The position numbers were made by a program, and so were the translations under genes. Below are positions 35,262-44,237 of a DNA stretch of 64,000 nucleotides, in pieces (position 1 is the first letter of the stretch; each line of letters begins with the position of its first letter). Source of the DNA: Thermoleophilia bacterium (lineage in GTDB: Bacteria; Actinomycetota; Thermoleophilia; RBG-16-64-13); assembly GCA_027493445.1 (NCBI GenBank), contig JAOSKU010000001.1, positions 3,120,822 through 3,184,821 of the forward strand, given 5' to 3'. Under the pieces are notes generated by a model. That model was not told where the DNA came from and did not search any database. It was given only the letters and a program-made list of their open reading frames with translations.

Positions 35262-36646
35262 GGTCGAACGGAACACGAAAAGATCTTGAGAGAACGAGCC
35301 GTTCTAGGCGGCTGTTGAAGAGCGAAGCCTTGGCCACCAGAACGCGCTGGCCGGCGCGATGCAGCGTCCTCGGGCGCGCCCGTAGCTCCGCTACGCCCGC
35401 TCCCTGCGTCCAGGGAGCTCGTTTCACAACGAAGCCTTGGCGGCCGCGGCCGCACTGGGCGGCCCGATGCGGCGTCCTCGGTCACGCCCGTAGCTCCGCT
35501 ACGCCCGCTCCCTGCGTCCTTGCCTCGCCCACGCCCATCGCGCCCTGGCGGCGAAGCGTCATGCTTCAACGGCCTGCTAGTCAGCGCGGGGTAGTTCTGG
35601 GGCTGGCGGTCTTGCTGGCCGGCACCGTGCTGCTGGTGGGCCTAACCGGTTGCGGCAGCTCGCAGACGAGCACGACAACGAGCACGGTAGCCGCGGTCGA
35701 CGCCGAGCCATCCGGCACGATCGAAGTCGTCGCGAAACCCGAGGTGGCCAAGGTCGACCTGATCATGGACTGGGTTCCCTGGGTGCTCGATGTCCCAATC
35801 GACGTGGCCATCGAGAAGGGCTTCTACGCGGACGCCGGCCTGGAGATCGTCCAGACCTTGCCCGCCGGGCCCACCGACGTGGTCAAGTTCGTTTCCACCG
35901 GCAAGAGCCAGTTCGGCCTCTACTATGCGCCCGACGTACTGATGGGCGTGGCCGAGGGTGCGCCCCTGCTGTCGGTAGCGGGCCTCATGAGCCACGCCCC
36001 CGTGGGCTTGGCCATTGGGCCGGGCCTGGATGCCACGAAGCCCGAGGACCTTGCCGGCAAGGTGGTGGCTGTTCCCATGATCCCCTCGGTGCGGGCCTCG
36101 TACGACTCGCTGCTCGAGGCGGGCGGGGTGGATCCGGCCGCGGTGACCCTGGTGGATCCCGGTTTTGACCTGGTGGCGCCGCTCCTGGCCGGGACCTACC
36201 AGGCAGTGGCCTTCACGGAGTTCGGTGAGCTGGTGGAAGCCGAGCTTGACGGGAGGGAGCTCGCATACATGGACTTCCGCGACTGGGGCACCCCCGACTA
36301 CGCCTTCATGAACGTCATCACCAACCGGGACTTCGCTGCGGGGAACCCAAACACCGTGCGCGCCTTCGTGGCCGCGACCATGGCCGGGCTGACTTATGCG
36401 GCCGAACATCCCCAGGAGGCCGTGGACATCTACGTGACCCGGCACCCCGAGCTGAAGAAGGAGCTCCTCATGGCCCAGTGGGAAGCGGCCATCCCCTCGA
36501 TGGCCACCGGGGACGGGCAGGCGACCGGCCGGCAGGATCTGGCCAATTGGGCGAGTCTCTCGACGTGGATGGTCGAGGCGGGTTTGCTGGCGGAGGCCGT
36601 CGACGTGGGGGGTGTGGTGAGCAACGAGTACCTGGCGGCGCCGTGA
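35258..36646 (+). CDS. NMT1/THI5-like substrate-binding lipoprotein with in-frame repeat insertion
   Basis: The binding domain (about 330 residues) begins KVDLIMDWVPWVLDVPIDVAIEKGFYADAGLEIV and includes SVAGLMSHAPVGLAIGPGLD and LLAGTYQAVAFTEFGELVEAEL; it is the NMT1/THI5 fold used for pyrimidine and similar ligands. The N-terminal lipoprotein signal is GLAVLLAGTVLLVGLTGC. The original gene starts at ATG 35258, overlapping the permease TGA, and reads 16 codons to TCTAG. Repeat copy E then inserts 269 bp plus a 4-bp duplication: 273 bp, exactly 91 codons with no stop, after which the signal peptide resumes. The repeat also supplies an ATG at 35561 that would restart just before the signal peptide. 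It probably delivers its ligand to the permease at 34383. Confidence 0.85.
   Translation: MRSNGTRKDLERTSRSRRLLKSEALATRTRWPARCSVLGRARSSATPAPCVQGARFTTKPWRPRPHWAARCGVLGHARSSATPAPCVLASPTPIAPWRRSVMLQRPASQRGVVLGLAVLLAGTVLLVGLTGCGSSQTSTTTSTVAAVDAEPSGTIEVVAKPEVAKVDLIMDWVPWVLDVPIDVAIEKGFYADAGLEIVQTLPAGPTDVVKFVSTGKSQFGLYYAPDVLMGVAEGAPLLSVAGLMSHAPVGLAIGPGLDATKPEDLAGKVVAVPMIPSVRASYDSLLEAGGVDPAAVTLVDPGFDLVAPLLAGTYQAVAFTEFGELVEAELDGRELAYMDFRDWGTPDYAFMNVITNRDFAAGNPNTVRAFVAATMAGLTYAAEHPQEAVDIYVTRHPELKKELLMAQWEAAIPSMATGDGQATGRQDLANWASLSTWMVEAGLLAEAVDVGGVVSNEYLAAP
35308..35576. mobile_element. MITE-like element, copy E (269 bp), flanked by CTAG duplications
   Basis: The most complete copy. It has left end GCGGCTGTTGAAGAGCGAAG and right end (reverse complement) CAGGCCGTTGAAGCATGACG, with CTAG directly repeated on both sides (35304-35307, 35577-35580). 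The inside holds two GCCCGTAGCTCCGCTACGCC hairpin cores. Removal of the element and one CTAG restores the reading frame of the binding-protein gene. Confidence 0.88.
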
Positions 36647-37622
36647 GGGTGGGCGTGGCCCTGGATCGGGGCCCGGCGGTCGCCGGGCCCGGAGTGGGCG
36701 GCGGAGGCGCCTCCGCCGCCTCGGTCACCGTTCGCGGCCTGCGGGCCGGGTACTCCGGCCGGCAGGGCGAGGTCCTCGTGCTGGCCGGGCTCGACTTGGC
36801 CCTGGCGCCCGGCGAGCGTCTGGCGGTGGTGGGAGAGAGCGGCTGCGGCAAGAGCACTCTTCTTCATGTGCTGGCCGGTTTGCACCCTCCCAGCGCCGGC
36901 GAGGTGCTGGTCGACGGCCGCGTGGTGGCGACGGCGGGGGATGCGCACTCCGGCGGTTCAAGCTGCTCGGCCGGCCACGCCGCCAGCATGTTCCAGCGGG
37001 ACCTGCTGCTGCCTTGGAAACCGGTGCTGGGGAACACGGTGTTCGCCGCACGGGTAGCGGGGACAGTGGCCGTGGCCGCCGCCGGTGGGGTGGCTCCAGG
37101 CCCGCGGGGGCCGAAATTGAGGGCCACGCGCGGGCCATCCTGGAGGAATTTGGATTGGGCGGGTTCCTGGGGGCTCTCCCCCGGGAGCTTTCGGGGGGCA
37201 TGCGCCAGCGGGTCGCCCTGGCCCGGACCTTGGTGCTGAGCAAGGGGTTGGTCCTTCTCGACGAGCCTTTCGGCAGCTTGGATGCCCTCACCCGAGCTGA
37301 GCTGCAGGGCTGGCTGCTGGACGTGATGGAGGCCCATCCGGCCACCTGGGTACTGGTGACCCACGATGTCCGCGAAGCCGTCCTGCTGGGGGACCGGGTG
37401 GCGGTGCTGGCCGGGCGGCCCGCCCGGCTGGAAGGCTGGGTGCCGATACCGCTAGGGCGCGGGGTGCGGCGGGCCTTGGCGGCAGCGGAGGCTGGGGAGG
37501 AGCCAGCGGTCCCGGCCGCCGACCCGGTCGCGCCGGGCGGGGTTGCGCCTGCCGCCGGGGAGGAGATGCGCAGCCTGATCCGCAGGGTCCGGCAGCTCCT
37601 GGCGCGAGGGAGGACGGCGTGA
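36643..37622 (+). CDS. ABC transporter ATPase of the same importer, one frameshift
   Basis: A SsuB/ThiZ-like ATPase. The first part has LAVVGESGCGKSTLLHVLAGLHPP (Walker A), Q-loop MFQRDLLLPWKPVLGN; the second, in another frame, has LPRELSGGMRQRVALARTLVLSKGLVLLDEPFGSLDALTR (signature and Walker B, read in parts) and VTHDVREAVLLGDRVAVL. The switch is near 37100 in CGCGGGGGCC. The start GTG 36643 overlaps the binding-protein stop (GTGA), and its own TGA overlaps cobT. A 60-residue Ala/Pro-rich tail is unusual. With the permease and lipoprotein it completes one importer. Confidence 0.83.
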
Positions 37623-38767
37623 AACACGTGATGTCGACCGCCGCCGATGGAGTCTCCCTTGGCCGTGTGCTGGAAGCCATCCGGCCGGTGGATCCGGAGA
37701 GCGCCTCCCGGGCCGCCGCCCGGGCGGCCGGCTTGGCCGTGCCCGCTGGCAGCCTGGGACGCATGCTCGACTTGGGGGTGCGTCTGGCGGCCATCCAGCA
37801 GACCCTGCTGCCCGTCTTCCCCCGCAAGGCGGTCGTGACGGCCGCCGGCGACCACGGGGTCGTGCGCCGGGGCGTGAGCGCTTTCCCGGCCGAGGTCACG
37901 CCCCAGATGGTGGCCAACTTCGTACGCGGCCGGGCGGCCGTCAACGCTCTGGCCGGCGTCGCTGGCGCCCGCGTGGTGGTCGTCGACGCCGGAGTGGCGG
38001 CCGACCTCCGGCCTCTTCTGGGGGCGTGCATCCGAGCCGACCTGGCCGGCGTCTTGGAGCACGGGGGCGTGCTCGACCGCAAGGTCCGTTGGGGTACCGG
38101 CGATCTGAGCCGCGGACCGGCCATGAGCCGGGAGGAGGCCGTGCGTGCTCTGGATGCCGGCGTCGAGGTGGTGGCCGGCTTGACTGCCGATGGCCTGGAT
38201 CTGGTTGGCACTGGCGACATGGGGATCGGGAACACGACTCCCTCCAGCGCTCTGGCTTGCGTCTTCACGGGACGGGAGGCGGGTGAGGTTACCGGAAGGG
38301 GCACGGGCATCGACGATCGCAGCCTGGCCCGCAAGCGGCTGGTGGTGGAGCAGGCTCTGGCGGTCAACCGGCCCGAGTGCACCGATCCGGTGGGCGCCCT
38401 CGCGGGCGTCGGCGGTCTCGAGATCGGCGTGATCGCCGGCGTGATCCTCGGGGGAGCGGCGGCTGGCATCCCGGTGGTGGTCGACGGCTTCATCTCCACG
38501 GCCGGGGCCCTGGTGGCCTGCGCCTTGGCCCCCGAGGCCCGTGGCTACCTGATCGCGAGTCATCGCTCGCTGGAGCCGGGTCACCGCGTCATGCTGGACC
38601 ATCTGGGGTTGGAGCCCCTGCTCGATCTGGACCTCCGGCTGGGGGAAGGTACGGGAGCGGCTCTGGCCATGCCCTTGGTCGACGGCGCGGCCGCCTTGCT
38701 GCGGGAGATGGCCACGTTCGATGAGGCCGGCGTAACCGAGGCCCACGGCTCGGGGGAGGGCGAGTGA
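37619..38767 (+). CDS. cobT: Nicotinate-nucleotide:dimethylbenzimidazole phosphoribosyltransferase
   Basis: A 382-residue CobT. It attaches the ribose phosphate of NaMN to the benzimidazole to give alpha-ribazole phosphate, the activated lower ligand. Landmarks are LAVPAGSLGRMLDLGVRLAAIQQ, VTAAGDHGVVRRGVSAFP, LDLVGTGDMGIGNTTPSSAL, PVVVDGFISTAGALVA and DLDLRLGEGTGAALAMPLVD with the catalytic Glu. Start GTG 37619 overlaps the ATPase stop, and the 3' end overlaps the next gene by four bases. It is the firmest anchor for assigning this operon to cobalamin. Confidence 0.96.
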   Translation: MKHVMSTAADGVSLGRVLEAIRPVDPESASRAAARAAGLAVPAGSLGRMLDLGVRLAAIQQTLLPVFPRKAVVTAAGDHGVVRRGVSAFPAEVTPQMVANFVRGRAAVNALAGVAGARVVVVDAGVAADLRPLLGACIRADLAGVLEHGGVLDRKVRWGTGDLSRGPAMSREEAVRALDAGVEVVAGLTADGLDLVGTGDMGIGNTTPSSALACVFTGREAGEVTGRGTGIDDRSLARKRLVVEQALAVNRPECTDPVGALAGVGGLEIGVIAGVILGGAAAGIPVVVDGFISTAGALVACALAPEARGYLIASHRSLEPGHRVMLDHLGLEPLLDLDLRLGEGTGAALAMPLVDGAAALLREMATFDEAGVTEAHGSGEGE

Positions 38768-40382
38768 GCATCTGGTCGGGAGACCTCACCCTGCGCGACG
38801 CTCAGGACCTGGAGGACGTGGCCACGGCCGCCTGGCTCTCGGAGGCCCTCTTCGCGGCGTTGGAGCTCGGCCTGTTCGAAGCTCTCGGCACCGAAAACCT
38901 GGAGGTGAGCGAGCTCGCCCGTCGTTGCGGAGCGGACCGCGATGCCACCGGCCGGCTGGTCAACGTCCTGGCAGCTCTGGGCCTGGTGGCTCAATACGAC
39001 GGGCGGGTGGCCTGCGGCACCGTGGCCCGGCGCCACCTGCGGAGGGGTACGGACGGCTACCTGGGTCACTCCCTGGCCTACCGGCGCGGGCTGGCCACTC
39101 ACTGGTCTCGGCTGGCGGAGGCCGTGCGCACTGGCGGATCGCCTTTGGAGGTGGCTGAGGACGAAGATGAGGTCGCCTACCGCGCCCGGGTGCGCGTTTA
39201 CCTGCTGGCCATGGACGATGTGGCCCGCCATAAGGCCCAGCGCATCGCCGAAAGGGTGCACCTCGATCGGTTGCTGGCAGGGCGGTCCCGGCACGGTGGG
39301 GCCGTTCTCGACGTGGCCGGGGGGCCGGGGCGGTGGCCGCCGAGCTGCTGCGCCGGAATCCCACCTGGCAGGCGCTGGTGCTGGACATGCCCGAGATAGT
39401 GCAGCAGGCGCGGCAGGTGTGGAGCGAGCGGGGAGATGCTTTGACCGAGGGTCCCGGGGCTCGGCTGTCCTTCGCCGAGGTGGACATCTTGAGCGAACCG
39501 TTCCCCGAGCCTCCCGATGGCGCCGCCGGTTGGGACGTCGTCGTGCTCTCGAATATCGTGCATGCTTTCGGCGCGCCCGAGTCCGGTATGCTCCTCGACG
39601 CGGCCGCCACCGCGGTGGCCGCGAGCGGCCTGGTGGTCGTGCACGACTTCTGGACCGACGGCCCGGGCCGCGGTCCGGCCAAGAGCGCCCTCTTCGACCT
39701 GCACATGCTGCTGCACACCTACCAGGGGCGCGTCTATCCGTGGAGCTGGGCCCGCGACCGCTTGGCGGTCGCGGGCCTCACCACCCTTGCCCCCGTATCG
39801 CTGGGTGAGGGGGTGCAGGCGGAAGACACGGCTCTGGTGGTGGGCGCGCGCGATCCTAGAGCACTGACTGCGGTGGATGCCGGGGGCCTAGAGCGGGTGG
39901 CCTCGGCGGCTCTCGAGATCGGCTTCGAGCGGACGGCGCCCATCGATCCCGAACAGGTGGTCACCGCCGCCTGGGTGCGTGAGAAGTGCCGCTTCGGCTG
40001 CGCCGGCCACGACCAGGGCGGGCGGTGCCCGCCCTGGTCCCCGGCTCCGGCGGACACACGGACCCTGCTGGATGAATACCGGCAAGCGTTGCTCGTGCGG
40101 GGTGCGCCGCCCACCCTCGACTTCCACACACGCATGCTGGCTCTTGAACGGGCCGCCTTCTTGCAGGGATTCCCCCGGGCCCTGGCCTTCACGGCCGGAC
40201 CCTGTCCCCTCTGCGCGGAGTGCGAGCCCGGTCACTGCCGCCGGCCGGCCGAGGCCCGCCCCTCTATGGAGGCCTCGGGGATCGACGTCTACGCCGCCGC
40301 GGCCACCGTTGGCTGGCCTCTGGAGCCGGTACCGGATCGTGAATCGCCCGTCACGTACATCGGTCTCCTGCTGGTGGAGTGA
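38764..40382 (+). CDS. bzaC: BzaC-like SAM methyltransferase fused to DUF2284, one frameshift
   Basis: The N-terminal part is an O-methyltransferase of the hydroxyneurosporene/caffeate type: a helical dimerisation domain (LFAALELGLFEALGTENLEVSELARRCG) and the SAM site LDVAGGPG. After one missing G near 39330 it continues as VAAELLRRNPTWQALVLDMPEIVQQA and VVLSNIVHAFG. It would methylate the 5-hydroxyl of 5-hydroxybenzimidazole. From about residue 360 a second domain follows, with REKCRFGCAGHDQGGRCPPWSP, then FTAGPCPLCAECEPGHCRRP and ARPSMEASGIDVY, the DUF2284 predicted metal-binding family. I know of DUF2284 mainly as a separate protein, so the fusion is notable. Overlaps of four bases or fewer join it to both neighbours. 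Confidence 0.78.
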
Positions 40383-41823
40383 TGGGCCTGCGTATTCTCC
40401 TGGTTCAGGCTCCCTCGGTGGAGGGTTCCAGCGGGGAGATCGTGGCTCCGTTGGGGCTGGCGTTGGTGGCCGCCGCCGCTCCGGCGGCGGCGGCCACGAC
40501 ACAGAGCTCGTGGACCTCAACCTGGAAGGCGACCCCTTCCCCGCCCTGGCCACGGCCCTCGCTCGTTTCGACCCCCAGTTGGTCGGCGTGGGCCTGCGCA
40601 ACATCGACCCCCTGGCCAACCGGCGCCACTCCTACCTGCCCGTGTTCGCCGGTGTACTGGAGGCGGTGCGTGCGGCGCTGCCCAAGGTGCCCCTGGTGGT
40701 GGGCGGGGCCGGCTTCTCCATGTTTCCGCTGGAGATCATGCGCCGCTACCCGGCCATCGACGCCGGCGTGCTTTTGGAAGGAGAGCTCACCTTCCCCGAG
40801 CTCCTAGCGCGGATCGAAGATGGACGGGGCGGCCCCCGGGGCCGCCCCGCCAGAAGTGGCCGAGTTGAGGGAGGCGGATACCTGGGATGTGCCGCCGGCC
40901 TACCCGGCACGGTGGTGCGCGTCGGACCCGGTCCGGAAGGGCTGGTTGTCGGTCCCAGACGGGGCCGGGTTCCCCAGGAAGCCCTCAACCGGGTGCGCTC
41001 CTGGCTGCCCGAACTGGCCGCCCCGTACAGCGAGTCGAGCTCCTACGCGCCCGCAGCCGGCGTCGAGACCAAGCGAGGCTGCCCCTTGCGCTGCTCGTAC
41101 TGCGTCTACCCGGCCCTGCAGGGTCACCGCACTCGCTTCCGCAACCCGGAGACCATTGTGGGGGAGGTGCAGCTCCTGCATCGTGAAGCCGGCGTCGAGT
41201 GGGTGCACTTCACCGACCCGGTGCTGAACGATCCGCCCGACCACTTCCGCGAGGTCTGCCAGAGGCTGATCGAGCGAGGCGCCCCCGTGCGCTGGACGGG
41301 CTTCTTCCGGGAGGGGGTCTTGACCCGCGAAGACGCCGAGCTGGCCGTGCGCGCGGGTTGTGCCGCCTTCCAGTTCTCCGGCGACGGAACCTGCGACGCC
41401 ACGCTGGCACGCCTGCGAAAGGGCCTTGCCCGGGACGACATCCTGCGGGCGGCCGGCCACGCGGCCGCCACCACTGCCCTGACCGTCTATCACTTCATGG
41501 TGAACGTCCCGGGGACCGACGCCGCCGTCGTCCGCGACGCTCACGACCTGGTGGAGCGCCTGCACGACCTGCACGAGCCCCAGGGCACCTTGGGGGCCGT
41601 GGTCTTCAACAACCTGCGGGTTTACCCGCGCACGCCGCTGGCCCGGGAGCTCACGCGCGCTGGGGTGCTCGCCTCCGGGCAGGATCTCCTCTATCCTACC
41701 TACCACAACCCAGCGCCGTACTGTCATCTGCGCTACGAGCTCGAGGAGAGGCACCAGCTCCGCGCCTGCCGCCGCAGGGCCTCGACGGCAGCGGCCGAGA
41801 ATGATCGGGAGAGCGCCACATGA
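40382..41823 (+). CDS. bzaD: B12-binding-type radical SAM enzyme (BzaD-like), frameshifted
   Basis: The start RILLVQAPSVEGSSGEIVAPLGLALVAA and, in another frame after a switch near 40490, GHDTELVDLNLEGDPFPALATALARFDPQLVGVGLRN form the cobalamin-binding-type Rossmann domain. The radical SAM core has the cluster motif VETKRGCPLRCSYCVYPALQGHRTRFR (CX3CX2C). In the bza pathway BzaD puts the first C-methyl on 5-methoxybenzimidazole. A region near 40810-40880 reads poorly and may hold further indels. The order bzaC-bzaD-bzaE matches known anaerobic clusters; assignment of D versus E rests on that order. Confidence 0.72.
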
Positions 41824-43361
41824 CCCGTCCCCTTCGCATCGCGCTGATCGAGCACCCCAGGCAGAGCAGCTGGGTCCATATGAACGACGTGGCCAACACA
41901 CCGCTGTCGAGCAGCCTCATGACCGGCTACGTGGCGGCCGCCCTGGAACATGCCGGCCACCAGGTCTCCGTCGTCGAGGGGCATCTGGCCGGCCTGACAG
42001 TCGAGCAAGTCGTGGTGCGGGCGGCCGAGGCGCGCCCGCAGCTGGTTGGGCTCCACGTGGTGTACGACTGGTCCGACGGCTGCGAGGTGGTCCGTTTGCT
42101 CGACGCCTTGAGCGCGGCCGTGGGGCCCGTGCCCGTCATACTCTACGGCTTCTACCCCACGTTCGCGTGGCAGGAGCTTCTCGCCCGGCACCCCCAGGTG
42201 GCGGCCGTGGTTCTGGGCGAGCCTGAGCGCACCGTGGTCGAGGCGGCCGAAGCCGTAGCCTGCGGCGGCGTCGTCGAACGGGCGCTGGCGGTGGTGCCGG
42301 GGCTGGCGGTTCGGACCCGCGGCGCCGCCGCTGGACTCACCCCTTCCCGGGCCCTCGTCCAGGACCTCGATGCACTGCCCTTTCCGCGCCGCACTCCCGA
42401 GATGCTCGCGCTGCGCGAGGTGAACATAGCCGGCAGCCGGGGCTGCTACGGGGCCTGCACCTTCTGCACCATCAACCCCTTCTACGGAGGCCGCTCTCGG
42501 TGGCGGCCTCGCTCCCCCCAGAGTGTCGTCGGGGAGATGAGCGCCATTCTTGAAGCACACCCGCACAAGAACCGCTTCTATTTCGTCGATCCCAACTTCT
42601 TCGGGCCGGCCGGGCGGGGCCGGGAACGGGCCCTGACATTGGCCCGCATGATCGCCGAGCGTTTCGACATCCGCTTCGGGCTGGAGGGGCGGGTGAACGA
42701 CATCGATGAGGCCCTGGTGGAGGCCCTGGTGGCGGCCGGCTTCGACGAGCTGCTGATAGGGCTGGAGAGCGGCTCCGACGCCACCCTGCGCCGGCTGAAC
42801 AAGCACACCACCGTGGAGCAGAACCGGCGAGCCCTGCGCATCCTGCGCGCCTACGGCATCGAGCCCAATGTGGGCTTCATCATGTTCGAGCCAGAGAGCT
42901 CTCTCGACGATGTGCGGGTCAACCTGGCCTTCCTCGAGGAGGAGCACCTGCTGGAGCGCCTTTCCGTCACGGCCAATGTGCTCTATCACCAGCAGATCCT
43001 TCTGCGCCCCACTCCGGCCTACCGCGCCGCCCTGGCTGAAGGTCGGCTCGAGGTGTCGCCGAGCAACCCGTACGAGGGCGCTGTCCCTTACCGGCACCCC
43101 CGGGTGGCCTTCCTGGCCGAGACCATGGCCGAGTGCTGCCGGCACATCTTCGCGGGTCTGCCTCAGGACCTCTGGTTGGGAGACGGCGAGGACGACCACC
43201 GTCTGTTGGTGCTGAACCGGTCCTTGGTGGGTCTCTTCCGGCGCCTGCTCGACGGGCTGGCCGACGGTTCCCTGAGCCCAGCCTCGGGGCTGGCCGCGGA
43301 GGTGGTGGCCGAGGTGCGGGACTGGGTTACGGACGCCTCTCGTGCGCCCTCTCGCGTCTGA
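41820..43361 (+). CDS. bzaE: B12-binding radical SAM enzyme (BzaE-like)
   Basis: A 513-residue intact protein. The N-terminal domain (IALIEHPRQSSWVHMNDVANTPLSSSLMTGYVAAALEHAG, read in parts) is the cobalamin-binding type. The radical SAM barrel has GSRGCYGACTFCTINPFYGG with CX3CX2C, and LLIGLESGSDATLRRLNKHTTVEQN downstream. In the anaerobic pathway BzaE finishes 5,6-dimethylbenzimidazole from the methoxy-methyl intermediate. Its ATG overlaps the preceding TGA (ATGA). The many conserved Cys/Met codons are undisturbed, unlike its neighbour. Confidence 0.78.
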   Translation: MTRPLRIALIEHPRQSSWVHMNDVANTPLSSSLMTGYVAAALEHAGHQVSVVEGHLAGLTVEQVVVRAAEARPQLVGLHVVYDWSDGCEVVRLLDALSAAVGPVPVILYGFYPTFAWQELLARHPQVAAVVLGEPERTVVEAAEAVACGGVVERALAVVPGLAVRTRGAAAGLTPSRALVQDLDALPFPRRTPEMLALREVNIAGSRGCYGACTFCTINPFYGGRSRWRPRSPQSVVGEMSAILEAHPHKNRFYFVDPNFFGPAGRGRERALTLARMIAERFDIRFGLEGRVNDIDEALVEALVAAGFDELLIGLESGSDATLRRLNKHTTVEQNRRALRILRAYGIEPNVGFIMFEPESSLDDVRVNLAFLEEEHLLERLSVTANVLYHQQILLRPTPAYRAALAEGRLEVSPSNPYEGAVPYRHPRVAFLAETMAECCRHIFAGLPQDLWLGDGEDDHRLLVLNRSLVGLFRRLLDGLADGSLSPASGLAAEVVAEVRDWVTDASRAPSRV

Positions 43362-43428
43362 GATCCGCCCCGGTTGGGAAGGGAGGAGTCCATCAGGTAC
43401 GGGAGCGGCGCAGCGAGCTCTCAGGGAG

Positions 43429-44205
43429 ATGATCGAGATGGGGAGCTGGGAATCCACACGGGGCGACGCCGGCGGTACCGACCCCATCGGCGGGAGCCTG
43501 GGGAGCCGAGTGGCGGTGGTGACGGGGGCCAGCCGTGGCATCGGAGCCGCGATCGCGCGGGCGCTCGGACGGGAAGGGGCCTTCATCGTGGGAGCCGCTC
43601 GGACCCGGGCGGATTTGGAGGTCGCTCTGGCCGGTCTTCCCGCTGCCCTGGCCGTCCCTACCGATGTCAGCGATCCCCAGGCGGTTCGGACCCTGTTCGA
43701 AGCGGCGGCCCAGGTTCGCGGCCGCGTCGACATCGTGGTGAACGCCGCCGGCGTGCTCCGGCGCGCCCCCGTGGAGCAGACGACCCTGGCCGATTGGCGG
43801 GAGTCGCTCGAGGTCAACCTCACGGCCGTGTTCCTCTGCTCCCGAGCCGCGGTCAGGCAAATGTTGGGTCAGCGGGAGGCTCCGGGCGGGGTGCGCGGGC
43901 ACATCGTGCAGATCGTGTCGGGGGCTGGGGTGCACGGCTGGGAGGGCTCGTCGGCGTACGCGGCCAGCAAGTTCGGGGTCATGGGCTTCACCGAGACTCT
44001 GCGCGAGGAGGTGCGCGGGCGGGGGATCAAGGTGACCGAGATCCTGCCCGGCATGGTGGACACCGACATGACCGCCCAGCCCGAGTTCTCCGGCCGCGCG
44101 AAGCTCGCGCCCGAGGACGTGGCCCGGGCCGTGCTGGCGGCCGTGACCGCCTCGCCGGCCGCCGTGCTGCAGCGGGTGGATGTGCGGCACCTGGCGCCCC
44201 GCTGA
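43429..44205 (+). CDS. Short-chain dehydrogenase/reductase at the end of the bza operon
   Basis: A 258-residue classical SDR. It has VAVVTGASRGIGAAIARALG (TGxxxGIG cofactor site), NAAGVLRRAPVEQ, catalytic Ser in VSGAGVHG and Tyr/Lys in SSAYAASKFGVMGF. The ATG at 43429 follows GGGAG and lies 67 bp after bzaE, so it is likely on the same transcript. No SDR is part of the described bza pathway; it might act on a lower-ligand intermediate or be unrelated. It converges on the selenoprotein candidate at 44238. Confidence 0.88.
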   Translation: MIEMGSWESTRGDAGGTDPIGGSLGSRVAVVTGASRGIGAAIARALGREGAFIVGAARTRADLEVALAGLPAALAVPTDVSDPQAVRTLFEAAAQVRGRVDIVVNAAGVLRRAPVEQTTLADWRESLEVNLTAVFLCSRAAVRQMLGQREAPGGVRGHIVQIVSGAGVHGWEGSSAYAASKFGVMGFTETLREEVRGRGIKVTEILPGMVDTDMTAQPEFSGRAKLAPEDVARAVLAAVTASPAAVLQRVDVRHLAPR

Positions 44206-44237
44206 GAGGGCGTCACGCGGACGGCATCGATCTGACC

